Notes under the pieces: generated by a model
Told to the model about the DNA's origin: nothing
The model's input: only the letters and a program-made list of their open reading frames with translations
Database searches by the model: none
DNA from: Nocardia vinacea
GTDB lineage: Bacteria; Actinomycetota; Actinomycetes; Mycobacteriales; Mycobacteriaceae
DNA: 64,000 bases
Direction: 5' to 3'
Assembly (NCBI RefSeq): GCF_035920345.1
Contig: NZ_CP109149.1
Span: 7,688,001-7,752,000, forward strand
Position numbers and translations under genes: made by a program
Part shown: positions 44,441-52,517 of the stretch, piece after piece
How positions within the stretch are numbered: position 1 is the stretch's first letter
How the letters are laid out: the number at the start of each line of letters is the position of its first letter

Positions 44441-45889
44441 TCAGCGGTCCGGCGACGGCCAGTTCAGCAGGGTGTCGGTGTACAGCTGACGAACGGCTTC
44501 GACGTTGTCGTCCATATCGTTCGCGTCCCAACTGCCGACGTCGATCGGGTCGAGGATGGCCACGTCGACGGTGCCCTTGCGCGCGACCATCGAGTTGCGC
44601 CAGTTGATTTCACCCGCATTGCGGATTACCACCGGGATCACCGGCACCCCGGCCTGGATCGCGATGTGGAAGGCGCCCTTCTTGAATGGGCCGACGCGCG
44701 GCGTATACGACCGGGTGCCTTCGGGTGAGACCGCGATCGACAGCCCGCCGCGCAGCGTCTGCACCACCGGCGCCAGCGCCGCCTTGGCCTGCGTGGTGTT
44801 GGCACGATCGATGAAGGTGACCCCGACGAACCGCATCAGCGGACCGAAGATCGGATTCTTTGTCAGCTCCTTCTTGCCGATTCCGGTGACCCCGCCTTCG
44901 AGCACCTTGGGCACGATGATCACGTCGAACTGGCTCTGATGGTTGAACAGGAACACGGCGGGTCGTGGGGCGCGGGCATTTTCCGCACCGCTGACCCGCA
45001 GCCGGATGCCGGTCGCGCCGAGCGTGGCACCGGTTCCGTAGGCCATCAGCGCATCGGCCATCTTCCGGCGCTGACGCGTGTAGGACTTGCTGAGCACGCC
45101 GAGCAGCGCCCCGGCCAGTAGCCCGGCGAATCCGGCGACGGTGCGTAGATAGTCGGTCGGGCGCGGCGGTTGGCGCGGATGGAACGTCAGTACCGGCCAA
45201 TTCTGTTCGGCGGCCGCGGTACCGAGCTTTCGCTCGGGATTCACCGCTACCGGATGCCCGACCACCGAAAGCAGCGGCAGATCGGCGATGCTGTCCGCGT
45301 AGACGTAGCTGCGGCTGATATCCAGCCCGTGTGCTGCCGCGAATTCGCGAACCGCATCGGCCTTGCCATTGCGCCACAGGGTTTTTCCGTCGGCGTAACC
45401 GGTGAGCACGCCATCGGTGGTCGCCATCCGGGTGTACAGCACATGCTCGATACCGAGTTCGGCCGCAGCGGGTTCGACCTGGAATCGGGTCAGCGCGGTC
45501 GCGAGCACCACGGTGTGCCCGGCGGCTTCGTGCGTCCGGATCAGCTGCCACGCTTCGGGATACAGGTGCCCGTAGATTTTCTTTCGGAACAGCAGCGTGC
45601 CCAACTCGTCCAGCTCGGCTTCGGGCTGCTCGGCGAGTGTCCGCATGGCCTGCTGGAGGAATCGGCTGTATTCGCCATCGGTGAGGCCGTTGCGGATGCT
45701 GCCGAGCAGGGTGTCCGCAGTAATTCGGCTCTTATCGCGCCGGAATGTCCACCGCGACAGCGGCCCGAAACCATCCACAACGGTGGCGAAGTCGAAGACC
45801 GCGGCGACTTCCGGCCCCTGCGGCCCGGACCGGATCGCGGCGATGGCCGCCGCGAGATCCGTTGGGACCGCGGCGCTCTGTTCGACCAT
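44441..45889 (-). CDS. plsC: HAD-like/1-acylglycerol-3-phosphate acyltransferase fusion
   Basis: Residues 25-220 form a HAD-IB-like domain and residues 265-480 a PlsC acyltransferase domain with FNHQSQFD (H-X4-D) and SPEGTRS; the latter acylates lysophosphatidate for phospholipid synthesis. The HAD motif I reads FDFATVVDG, so the second catalytic Asp of DxDxT is Ala; motif II is ATAL. Phosphatase activity is thus doubtful. 482 residues. The start overlaps the plsB stop by one base (TGATG). Confidence 0.9.
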   Translation of the reverse strand: MVEQSAAVPTDLAAAIAAIRSGPQGPEVAAVFDFATVVDGFGPLSRWTFRRDKSRITADTLLGSIRNGLTDGEYSRFLQQAMRTLAEQPEAELDELGTLLFRKKIYGHLYPEAWQLIRTHEAAGHTVVLATALTRFQVEPAAAELGIEHVLYTRMATTDGVLTGYADGKTLWRNGKADAVREFAAAHGLDISRSYVYADSIADLPLLSVVGHPVAVNPERKLGTAAAEQNWPVLTFHPRQPPRPTDYLRTVAGFAGLLAGALLGVLSKSYTRQRRKMADALMAYGTGATLGATGIRLRVSGAENARAPRPAVFLFNHQSQFDVIIVPKVLEGGVTGIGKKELTKNPIFGPLMRFVGVTFIDRANTTQAKAALAPVVQTLRGGLSIAVSPEGTRSYTPRVGPFKKGAFHIAIQAGVPVIPVVIRNAGEINWRNSMVARKGTVDVAILDPIDVGSWDANDMDDNVEAVRQLYTDTLLNWPSPDR

Positions 45890-48345
45890 CAGGCCCCCCG
45901 TGCGGGCATATTGGACGGATCCAGCGCGGCGGCCTGCGAGATCCGGGTGGCGATAATGCGTAGCTGGTCGGCGAATTCGATTCTGCGCCGGGTCAATTCG
46001 GCCCTCGGCTTGGCCGAGTCATGACTGACGCGGGTCAACAACCCGTGGTTATCCGCGAGTTTGAGTGCGCTGGAGAACAATTCGGTGGAGACAGACTCCG
46101 GACTGTGCAGTCGCTGCTGCAGCAGCATCTGCTTGCCGACCGCGACGCACTCGTCGATGAACTCCTTGCGATCGATCTCTTCGGCGCTGTCGTGAGCCGT
46201 CAGCCGCTCGGCCACGACCAGCTGCGCGTCGACGAACGCGCGCAGCGTACGGTGCGCCATCATGAATCCGGATGCGGTGAGTTTGTGCAGAATATCCTCG
46301 CCCAGGGTGTCCGCCGCTGTGTGCTGGTGCCAATCCGGGTCCACCAGCAGCATTTCCGCGGTCATCTGCGCCGAGAACTCGGCCCGCTCCGGGAAGAAGA
46401 ATTCGAACTTCAGCAGATCGCGCAGTCGGAAGGCCTCGTCCCAGCCGGCCCGCAGCTGATCCGGCGCCTGCATCTCCAAGGCACACAGGATCGACAATTC
46501 GAGAATGGCGCGGTTGATGAACCAATGCACCGCGCTATTGCGATAAAATGCGGCCTCCAGATGCGCACCCGATTCGATCGAGTACACCGGCTCCAGCCCA
46601 CCGCGATACACCGTTACGACCTTGGCCAGCGACAACTGCTCGAGTACCACCGCGAGACTCTGCTCATCGCGCAACGCCGCCAGTTCGCCGCGCGGCAACC
46701 CACGCTTCTCGATGTACCGCAGCACCGGGGCCAGCACGGTGCGCACCTCGCCGAGGGTGAGCGCACGCTCGTGTACACCGAGCAGTGCCAGGGTGGCCAG
46801 CGCGTTGACCGTGATCGGGGTGACCGTGTTGATACCGACGGCGACCTCGAAGGCCAATCGCTGCACGGCCTTTCGCTCCAGCTCGGCGACCTCCGCCGAC
46901 TCGGTGACATTGCTCGGTTCGGTTCCCGCTGGTTCGGTGCGGTGCAGCGGAATGATCGTCGGTGCCGGGGAGAGCGGATCTCCATATGCGGCAAGGCGAT
47001 CGCGCGCCGACAGCGGTTCGCCGAATCGCACATAGACGTGTCCGGCCGAATGCTGTTGGCTGCGTATATAACGCGCCATCCAGGCCAGCCCCTCCGGTTT
47101 CTTCTTCCCGCCCGCTTGCTCGGTGGCGATGGCGCCGAGTTCGTTCAGTCGCTCATAGGTGATCGATACCGGGACGAGCAGCACATCGTCGATCCGATTC
47201 GAACGGACTGCGGAGGCAAGGTAATTCAGCAAGCCGTAGCGTGGCGGGCGCAACTTGCCCGTGCGGGTGCGGCCGCCCTCGAAGTACCACTCCATGTTGA
47301 ATCGCTTGGCCAGCAGATAGGCGAAGTACTCCTCGACCACCGCCTTGTAGACCTCGTCGTCACCGAAGCTGCGCCGGATGAAGACTGTGCCGGTGCGGCG
47401 GGCGATCGGACCCATCGGCCAGAAGCTCAGATTCGCGCCGCCGATCACATGATTCGGTGGAAAGTCATTGCGGGCCAGCACATCACCGAGTACGAACGCA
47501 TCGACATAGGACCGGTGCGAGGGCAGGAAGACCAGCGGATGGTTCCGGTTCAGCGCGCGCAACCCGTCCAGGCCGGAGTCGTCGGAGTCGACCTTCCAGG
47601 TCGAGGCGTGGATCGGGCGCATCGCCTGGGTGAACAGATCCGAGACCAGTCTGCTCTGGGCGGCAACGAGTTCGTTCAGCGCCTTCTCGGCCCGCCGGTA
47701 CACCTCGTGCGGACTCGTGCCGAGCTGATCGGCGATGAGTTCGAGCCTGCGCAGGAAATCGGGGGAGTCGAGGATCTCCTCGGCCACCAGCCGCGGCACC
47801 TTGTACCGGTCGCCGATGATGGAACGTTCGGCGCGTTCCAGAGCGACTACCGCGGCGCGCACGATGGCGCGGGCGAACGGCTCGGCGGAGCCCTTCATGA
47901 GCAGCGCCGCGGCCTCCGGATTATTAGCGCGCAATTCGCTGAGCAGAGCGGGCTGCCCGGTGAGCACCACATGGCGGTCCGGGGACTTGCCGACCAACCG
48001 GCGTTGCGCGAGTCGGTTCGGCTTGCGTGGATTGGTCAGCAGGGCCAGGTCGGCGAAGGTGATGCGGCGGACCCCGTCGCGCTCCGGCGGCAGCCACACC
48101 ACCCGGATCGGCACCACAAGCGGATCGTCGCGGCGTCCGACCAGTCGATCGCCGATAGCATCCGCATCCAGATCCAACTGGGTGATGGGTGCGTCGATGC
48201 CGAGTTCGTGCTTCAGTCCGCCGTCGGCCAGCCAGGCGCCGACGAGTTCGCGTTCCACGCCGGAGCTCGCATCGATCAGTGTCACCACCGAATCGGGGGC
48301 TGCCGCTCGAGCTGGAGCGGGCGAATCCCCGCGGTGATCGATCAT
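45889..48345 (-). CDS. plsB: glycerol-3-phosphate 1-O-acyltransferase
   Basis: First step of glycerolipid synthesis at the membrane: acylation of glycerol-3-phosphate. The 818-residue length and the PlsB blocks agree: LPSHRSYVD (H-X4-D) near residue 280, GTVFIRRSF, and WYFEGGRTRTGKL near residue 350. Operon with the plsC-type fusion, like Rv2482c-Rv2483c in M. tuberculosis. Confidence 0.95.
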   Translation of the reverse strand: MIDHRGDSPAPARAAAPDSVVTLIDASSGVERELVGAWLADGGLKHELGIDAPITQLDLDADAIGDRLVGRRDDPLVVPIRVVWLPPERDGVRRITFADLALLTNPRKPNRLAQRRLVGKSPDRHVVLTGQPALLSELRANNPEAAALLMKGSAEPFARAIVRAAVVALERAERSIIGDRYKVPRLVAEEILDSPDFLRRLELIADQLGTSPHEVYRRAEKALNELVAAQSRLVSDLFTQAMRPIHASTWKVDSDDSGLDGLRALNRNHPLVFLPSHRSYVDAFVLGDVLARNDFPPNHVIGGANLSFWPMGPIARRTGTVFIRRSFGDDEVYKAVVEEYFAYLLAKRFNMEWYFEGGRTRTGKLRPPRYGLLNYLASAVRSNRIDDVLLVPVSITYERLNELGAIATEQAGGKKKPEGLAWMARYIRSQQHSAGHVYVRFGEPLSARDRLAAYGDPLSPAPTIIPLHRTEPAGTEPSNVTESAEVAELERKAVQRLAFEVAVGINTVTPITVNALATLALLGVHERALTLGEVRTVLAPVLRYIEKRGLPRGELAALRDEQSLAVVLEQLSLAKVVTVYRGGLEPVYSIESGAHLEAAFYRNSAVHWFINRAILELSILCALEMQAPDQLRAGWDEAFRLRDLLKFEFFFPERAEFSAQMTAEMLLVDPDWHQHTAADTLGEDILHKLTASGFMMAHRTLRAFVDAQLVVAERLTAHDSAEEIDRKEFIDECVAVGKQMLLQQRLHSPESVSTELFSSALKLADNHGLLTRVSHDSAKPRAELTRRRIEFADQLRIIATRISQAAALDPSNMPARGA

Positions 48346-48466
48346 GACTCCTATTGAAGCCCGCCAGCGGATTCCGCGCAGGAACTCCGGCGGGTGAGTT
48401 GGGCTTCGGATATCGAAACGGCGTTTGCGATCGCGGCCGATCGCGATGCCGAACTAGGCTGCGCGC

Positions 48467-49231
48467 ATGGATTGGGCGTTACGCGCGTGCGGCTGGCACG
48501 GCCATTACACCTATGCGCCGGACGAGCAGGATCTGGCGGAGCGGCTGCATGTTCAGACGGTGGCCGGTGTCGCGTGGCGGTGTCTGCGCTGCGGCACTTT
48601 CGTACCCGGCGAACCGGTGGGGTCCGGGCCCGCCGACCATGCTCCGGAGGTGCCGCGCGGGCGACTGCTGCGGGACCGCTGGCTGATGCGGGCGTTGGCG
48701 ATCGAGCGGTTGGCACGCGGTTTGCTCTTGGTGGTCGCCGCGCTCGCGGTCTTCAAATTCCGGTCCTCGCGCGAGGATATGCGGGCGGCCTTCGATGAGG
48801 AACTGCCGCTGCTGCGGCCGCTGGCCGATCAGATCGGCTGGGATATCGACCGATCCAAGATCGTGCATTTGATCGATGACGCGTTCTCACTGTCGAATCC
48901 GACCCTGCTGTGGGTGGCCATCGGCATCCTCGCCTATGCGGCGCTGCAGGGGATCGAGGCGGTCGGGCTCTGGTTGGTGAAGCGCTGGGGTGAGTACTTC
49001 GCGGTGGTCGCGACCAGCATCTTCCTGCCGTTGGAGATCTACGAGTTGACCGAGAAGATCACCGTGCTGCGCATCGGCGCGCTGCTGATCAATATCGCAG
49101 CGGTGGTCTGGCTGGTCTACAGCAAGCGGTTGTTCGGAGTGCGCGGCGGCGGGGCCGCGTACCACGCGGAGCACAGCACGGAGAGCCTGTTGAGCGTCGA
49201 GCGGTCGGCGCTCGCGGTGCCCGCGGAGTAA
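48467..49231 (+). CDS. DUF2127 family membrane protein
   Basis: 254 residues. The N-terminal 50 residues hold Cys/His pairs (CGWHGH; CLRCGTFVPG) like a small zinc ribbon. The rest has about four helices with the DUF2127 pattern (AIERLARGLLLVVAALAVF; GLWLVKRWGEYFAVVATSIF). Function unknown. No ribosome site; TAGGCT ends six bases before the ATG, so translation is probably leaderless. Confidence 0.8.
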   Translation: MDWALRACGWHGHYTYAPDEQDLAERLHVQTVAGVAWRCLRCGTFVPGEPVGSGPADHAPEVPRGRLLRDRWLMRALAIERLARGLLLVVAALAVFKFRSSREDMRAAFDEELPLLRPLADQIGWDIDRSKIVHLIDDAFSLSNPTLLWVAIGILAYAALQGIEAVGLWLVKRWGEYFAVVATSIFLPLEIYELTEKITVLRIGALLINIAAVVWLVYSKRLFGVRGGGAAYHAEHSTESLLSVERSALAVPAE

Positions 49232-49267
49232 CCGTTTGCTGTGGTCTGCAGCACAGAACTGATCTAG

Positions 49268-49286
49268 ACAGGTAATGCTAACCTTA
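49268..49286. promoter_or_regulatory. IdeR/DtxR iron box, distal
   Basis: ACAGGTAATGCTAACCTTA agrees with TTAGGTTAGGCTAACCTAA at 14 of 19 positions. Confidence 0.7.
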
Positions 49287-49296
49287 CTTCTCAAAG

Positions 49297-49315
49297 TTAG
49301 GTCAGCATAACCTTG
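49297..49315. promoter_or_regulatory. IdeR/DtxR iron box, proximal
   Basis: TTAGGTCAGCATAACCTTG agrees at 14 of 19 positions and ends at the ribosome site of the salicylate synthase gene. Confidence 0.75.
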
Positions 49316-49323
49316 GAGGATCG

Positions 49324-50634
49324 TTGTCGACCACGGAGCGCTTGCGCGTTGAGTATGTGACCGATCCGGCGGCAGCGATGTCCCGGCTGGCGGCGGCCGA
49401 GCGCTTCGGCGAATACGTAATGTACGAACGGCCCGGCGAATGGGTATTCGCGGCGGATCCGCTCGGCGGCGTCGAACTCGACGCGAACGAATTGCGCGTG
49501 TCCTGGGACGGCCGCGGCACCACTAGTGCCTGGGAGGGTAGCCCGGCGCGGGTCATCGACAACGCCCTCGCCACGCTGCCGCTCGGCGGGCGTCGAGCCT
49601 ACGGCTGGATCGGATTCGAATTCTGCGCATGGGCATTGGATGCGACGCAACATCTGGATCCGCGAACCGCACTGGCCCATCTGATGATTCCGCGCATCGA
49701 GGTGCGGGTCGGTGAGTTCGGCGTCCGGATTTCCGGTGCGACACCGGCCGAGGCCAATGACATTCACGATCTCATCGCCGCCTCGCAGGAGACCGAGCTG
49801 CCGCAGGCGCATCCGGTCGACGTGCGTCTCGATCCGACCGGATATCGCGATCGGGTCGCCGAGGCGGTCGCGGAAATCCGTTCCGGCCGTTATCAGAAGG
49901 TCGTTCTGTCCAGGAAGGTCGATCTGCCGTTCGCGGTGGACGTCCCGGCCAGTTACCGGCTCGGCCGCGCCAACAACACTCCGGCGCGGTCGTTCCTGCT
50001 TCGCCTCGGTGGACTCGAGGCGGCCGGATTCAGTCCGGAGTTGGTCGCCTCCGTCGACGAGGATCGGGTGGTCACCACCGAGCCGCTCGCCGGGACGCGC
50101 GCCTTCGGGCTGGGCGAAGCCATCGATATGGCGGCTCGGGCTGACCTCATCACCGATCCCAAAGAGATCGTGGAGCACGCGATTTCGGTGCAGACCTCCT
50201 TTGCCGAAATCACCGCGGTGGCCGATCCCGGCACGCCCGCGGTCTCCGATTTCATGGCGGTTCGGGAACGCGGCAGCGTGCAGCATCTGGCTTCCACGGT
50301 GCGCGGGCGGCTGGCCGCGGACCGTTCCAGCTGGGACGCGCTGGAGGTTTTGTTCCCGTCGGTCACCGCTTCCGGTATTCCGAAGCGCGCAGGCGTCGAC
50401 TCGGTGTTCCGTCTCGACGGTGCGCCGCGCGGCCTGTATTCCGGTGCTGTGGTGACGATTTCGCCGAGCGGTGCGATGGAGGCGACGCTGGTGCTGCGGG
50501 CGGTCTACCAGACCACCGAGGGTGCGTGGCTGCGGGCGGGCGCGGGCATTGTCGGGCAGTCGCGCCCGGAGCGGGAATTCGAGGAGACCTGCGAAAAGTT
50601 GGGCAGCGTCGCGCCTTACGTAGTCAAGGCTTAG
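49324..50634 (+). CDS. mbtI: salicylate synthase
   Basis: Converts chorismate via isochorismate to salicylate, the aryl cap of mycobactin/nocobactin siderophores. Chorismate-binding fold of 436 residues with MbtI-like segments RYQKVVLSRKVDLPFAVD, PELVASVDEDRVVTTEPLAGTR and DPKEIVEHAISVQ, and C-terminal RAGAGIVGQSRPEREFEET. TTG 49324 has GGAGG five bases upstream. Two iron boxes precede it, so it should be made under iron limitation. Convergent with the aryl-AMP ligase. Confidence 0.93.
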   Translation: MSTTERLRVEYVTDPAAAMSRLAAAERFGEYVMYERPGEWVFAADPLGGVELDANELRVSWDGRGTTSAWEGSPARVIDNALATLPLGGRRAYGWIGFEFCAWALDATQHLDPRTALAHLMIPRIEVRVGEFGVRISGATPAEANDIHDLIAASQETELPQAHPVDVRLDPTGYRDRVAEAVAEIRSGRYQKVVLSRKVDLPFAVDVPASYRLGRANNTPARSFLLRLGGLEAAGFSPELVASVDEDRVVTTEPLAGTRAFGLGEAIDMAARADLITDPKEIVEHAISVQTSFAEITAVADPGTPAVSDFMAVRERGSVQHLASTVRGRLAADRSSWDALEVLFPSVTASGIPKRAGVDSVFRLDGAPRGLYSGAVVTISPSGAMEATLVLRAVYQTTEGAWLRAGAGIVGQSRPEREFEETCEKLGSVAPYVVKA

Positions 50635-50712
50635 CAATTCGGCGGCACACCCATCAAGTTGGGGCCGTGCTCCGAATCATCTGTTGGGGCAACCCGGTTA
50701 TCCGGGTACAGG

Positions 50713-50748
50713 TCGGGGGTGGCGTTTTCGGACTCGCGCCACCCCCGA
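50713..50748. terminator. bidirectional terminator
   Basis: TCGGGGGTGGCG (50713-50724) pairs with CGCCACCCCCGA (50737-50748), between the two convergent siderophore genes; TTTT is in the loop. Confidence 0.8.
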
Positions 50749-50758
50749 TCGTTTCGAC

Positions 50759-52390
50759 TCATCCGTGGTCGGCGCGCAGAGCCTTCTTGTCGATCTTGCC
50801 GACGGCGGTGATCGGAAGTTTGTCGACCTGGCGGAGCAGGTCCGGGAGTTTGTAGGTCGCCAGGCCGCGGTCGGTGAGGAAGGATTTGAGCTGCGCCAGG
50901 GTCGGCATTTCGCTGTCGACAACGAGCACGGCGCAGACCTTTTCACCCAATGCGGCATCGGACAGGCCGACGGCGGCGGCATGCCGGACGGACGGGTAGG
51001 CGAGCAGATGTTCCTCGAGTTCGTCGCAGGAGATGTTCTCGCCGCCGCGGTTGATGACGTCCTTGATGCGGCCGGAGACGATCAGATGCCCGCTCGGCAG
51101 TCGGCGCACGAGATCGCCGGAGCGGTAGTAGCCGTCGGGGGTGAAGGCGCGGGCATTGTGTTCGGGGGCGCGGTAATAGCCGCGGATTGTGTAGGGGCCC
51201 TTGGTGAGTAGTTCACCCTCTTGGCCGGGGGCGACATCGTTGCCGTCGGCATCCACGACCCGCACCTCGTCGGCAGGCGAGAGCGGACGGCCCTGGGTGG
51301 TGCAGACGATATCGGCGGTGTCGCCGAGGCGGGTGTAGTTGAGCAGGCCCTCGGCCATACCGAAGACCTGTTGCAGTTGGACGCCCAGTGCGGGCGCAAC
51401 CTCGCGGGCATTCACCTCGGCCAGCCGCGCGCCGCCGACCTGAAGCAGGTGCAGGGAGCCGAGATCGGCGTCCTCCCATTCGGTTGCCGCACACCAGAGT
51501 TGGGCCAGTGGCGGCACGACGGCGGTGACGGTGACGCGATGGCGTTCGATGGTGGCGAAGGCGCTCTCCGGGCTCGGATCGGTGATGAAGGTGACGGCCG
51601 CGCCGACCGATACGGTGCCGAGGATGCCGGGGCAGGCGAGTGGGAAGTTGTGTGCGGCGGGCAGTGTCGCGAGGTAGACGTCGTCCTCGGTCAGTCCGCA
51701 GACCTCGGCGCTTGCGGTGGCGTTGTAGACGTAGTCGTCGTGGGTGCGTGCGATGAGCTTCGGCAAGCCGGTGGTACCGCCGGAGACCAGCATCAGCGCG
51801 ATATCGCTCGGATCGATGTCGGGCAGTGAACCACCGTCGCGGGGAATCGAATTTAGAGCGGTGAACGTTCCCGGATCGCCGAGTACCAGAACGTGACGCA
51901 GGGTGGGTACGGCCGAACGGACGGTTTCGGCCAGTTCGCGGTAGTCGAAGTCACCGAGCCGGTCCGCCACGATGTACGCGACCGCTTCGGAAAGTCCGGC
52001 CAGATGCTCGATTTCGGCGCGGCGATGCGCGGGCAGGGTCAGCACCGGAATGATTCCGGCGCGCAGCAATCCGAACAGGACCGTCAAGAACTCCGGCACA
52101 TTCGGCAGTTGTACGACCACCCGATCGCCCGGCGCGATGCCGAGTGCGAGTAAACCGTGCGCCATTCGGTCTGCCTCGGCATCCACCCATGCGTAGGTGC
52201 GCGCGCTGTCGGCATCGAGCAGGGCCGTGCGGTGCGGGTGTCGGGTCGCGGTCGCGCGCAGCAGGTCGCCGAGTGGGCGGCCGGTCCAGTAACCGGCCGC
52301 GCGATAGGTCGCGGCGTCGGCGGTTGGGAAGGGGACGTAGCCGTCGCGATGGGTGGGCGAGGTGGATGTCGAAGTCACGGTCTGCCTCAC
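50759..52390 (-). CDS. aryl-AMP ligase (salicyl- or 2,3-DHB-AMP ligase), MbtA/EntE-like
   Basis: Activates an aryl acid with ATP and loads it on the ArCP domain of the neighbouring NRPS. ANL-family motifs: LVSGGTTGLPKLI near residue 190, FGMAEGLLNYTR, YYRSGDLVRRLPSGHL and GRIKDVINRGGENIS; the catalytic Lys lies in GKIDKKAL at the C-terminus. 543 residues. With the salicylate synthase nearby, salicylate is the likely substrate. Divergent from the NRPS gene, sharing an iron box. Confidence 0.9.
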   Translation of the reverse strand: MRQTVTSTSTSPTHRDGYVPFPTADAATYRAAGYWTGRPLGDLLRATATRHPHRTALLDADSARTYAWVDAEADRMAHGLLALGIAPGDRVVVQLPNVPEFLTVLFGLLRAGIIPVLTLPAHRRAEIEHLAGLSEAVAYIVADRLGDFDYRELAETVRSAVPTLRHVLVLGDPGTFTALNSIPRDGGSLPDIDPSDIALMLVSGGTTGLPKLIARTHDDYVYNATASAEVCGLTEDDVYLATLPAAHNFPLACPGILGTVSVGAAVTFITDPSPESAFATIERHRVTVTAVVPPLAQLWCAATEWEDADLGSLHLLQVGGARLAEVNAREVAPALGVQLQQVFGMAEGLLNYTRLGDTADIVCTTQGRPLSPADEVRVVDADGNDVAPGQEGELLTKGPYTIRGYYRAPEHNARAFTPDGYYRSGDLVRRLPSGHLIVSGRIKDVINRGGENISCDELEEHLLAYPSVRHAAAVGLSDAALGEKVCAVLVVDSEMPTLAQLKSFLTDRGLATYKLPDLLRQVDKLPITAVGKIDKKALRADHG

Positions 52391-52424
52391 TGGAAGATCT
52401 GCTGCATGATTAGGGTCTCATAAC

Positions 52425-52443
52425 ATAGGTTAGGCAACCCTAT
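52425..52443. promoter_or_regulatory. IdeR/DtxR iron box in the divergent promoter
   Basis: ATAGGTTAGGCAACCCTAT agrees with the 19-bp consensus at 15 positions. A weaker overlapping box (TTAGGGTCTCATAACATAG) starts at 52410. Confidence 0.85.
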
Positions 52444-52517
52444 CTCAATGCGATAGGCTACCGCCGAGCAGTCTCGATCCGCCGGATGCGGCGGCGACCA
52501 AGGAGTGACAGCGCCAG

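Noticed and set aside
44138..44531. Minus-strand frames of repetitive peptide in the 43-bp array
   Set aside because: A 43-base period shifts frame at every unit; these frames only exist because the unit lacks stops.
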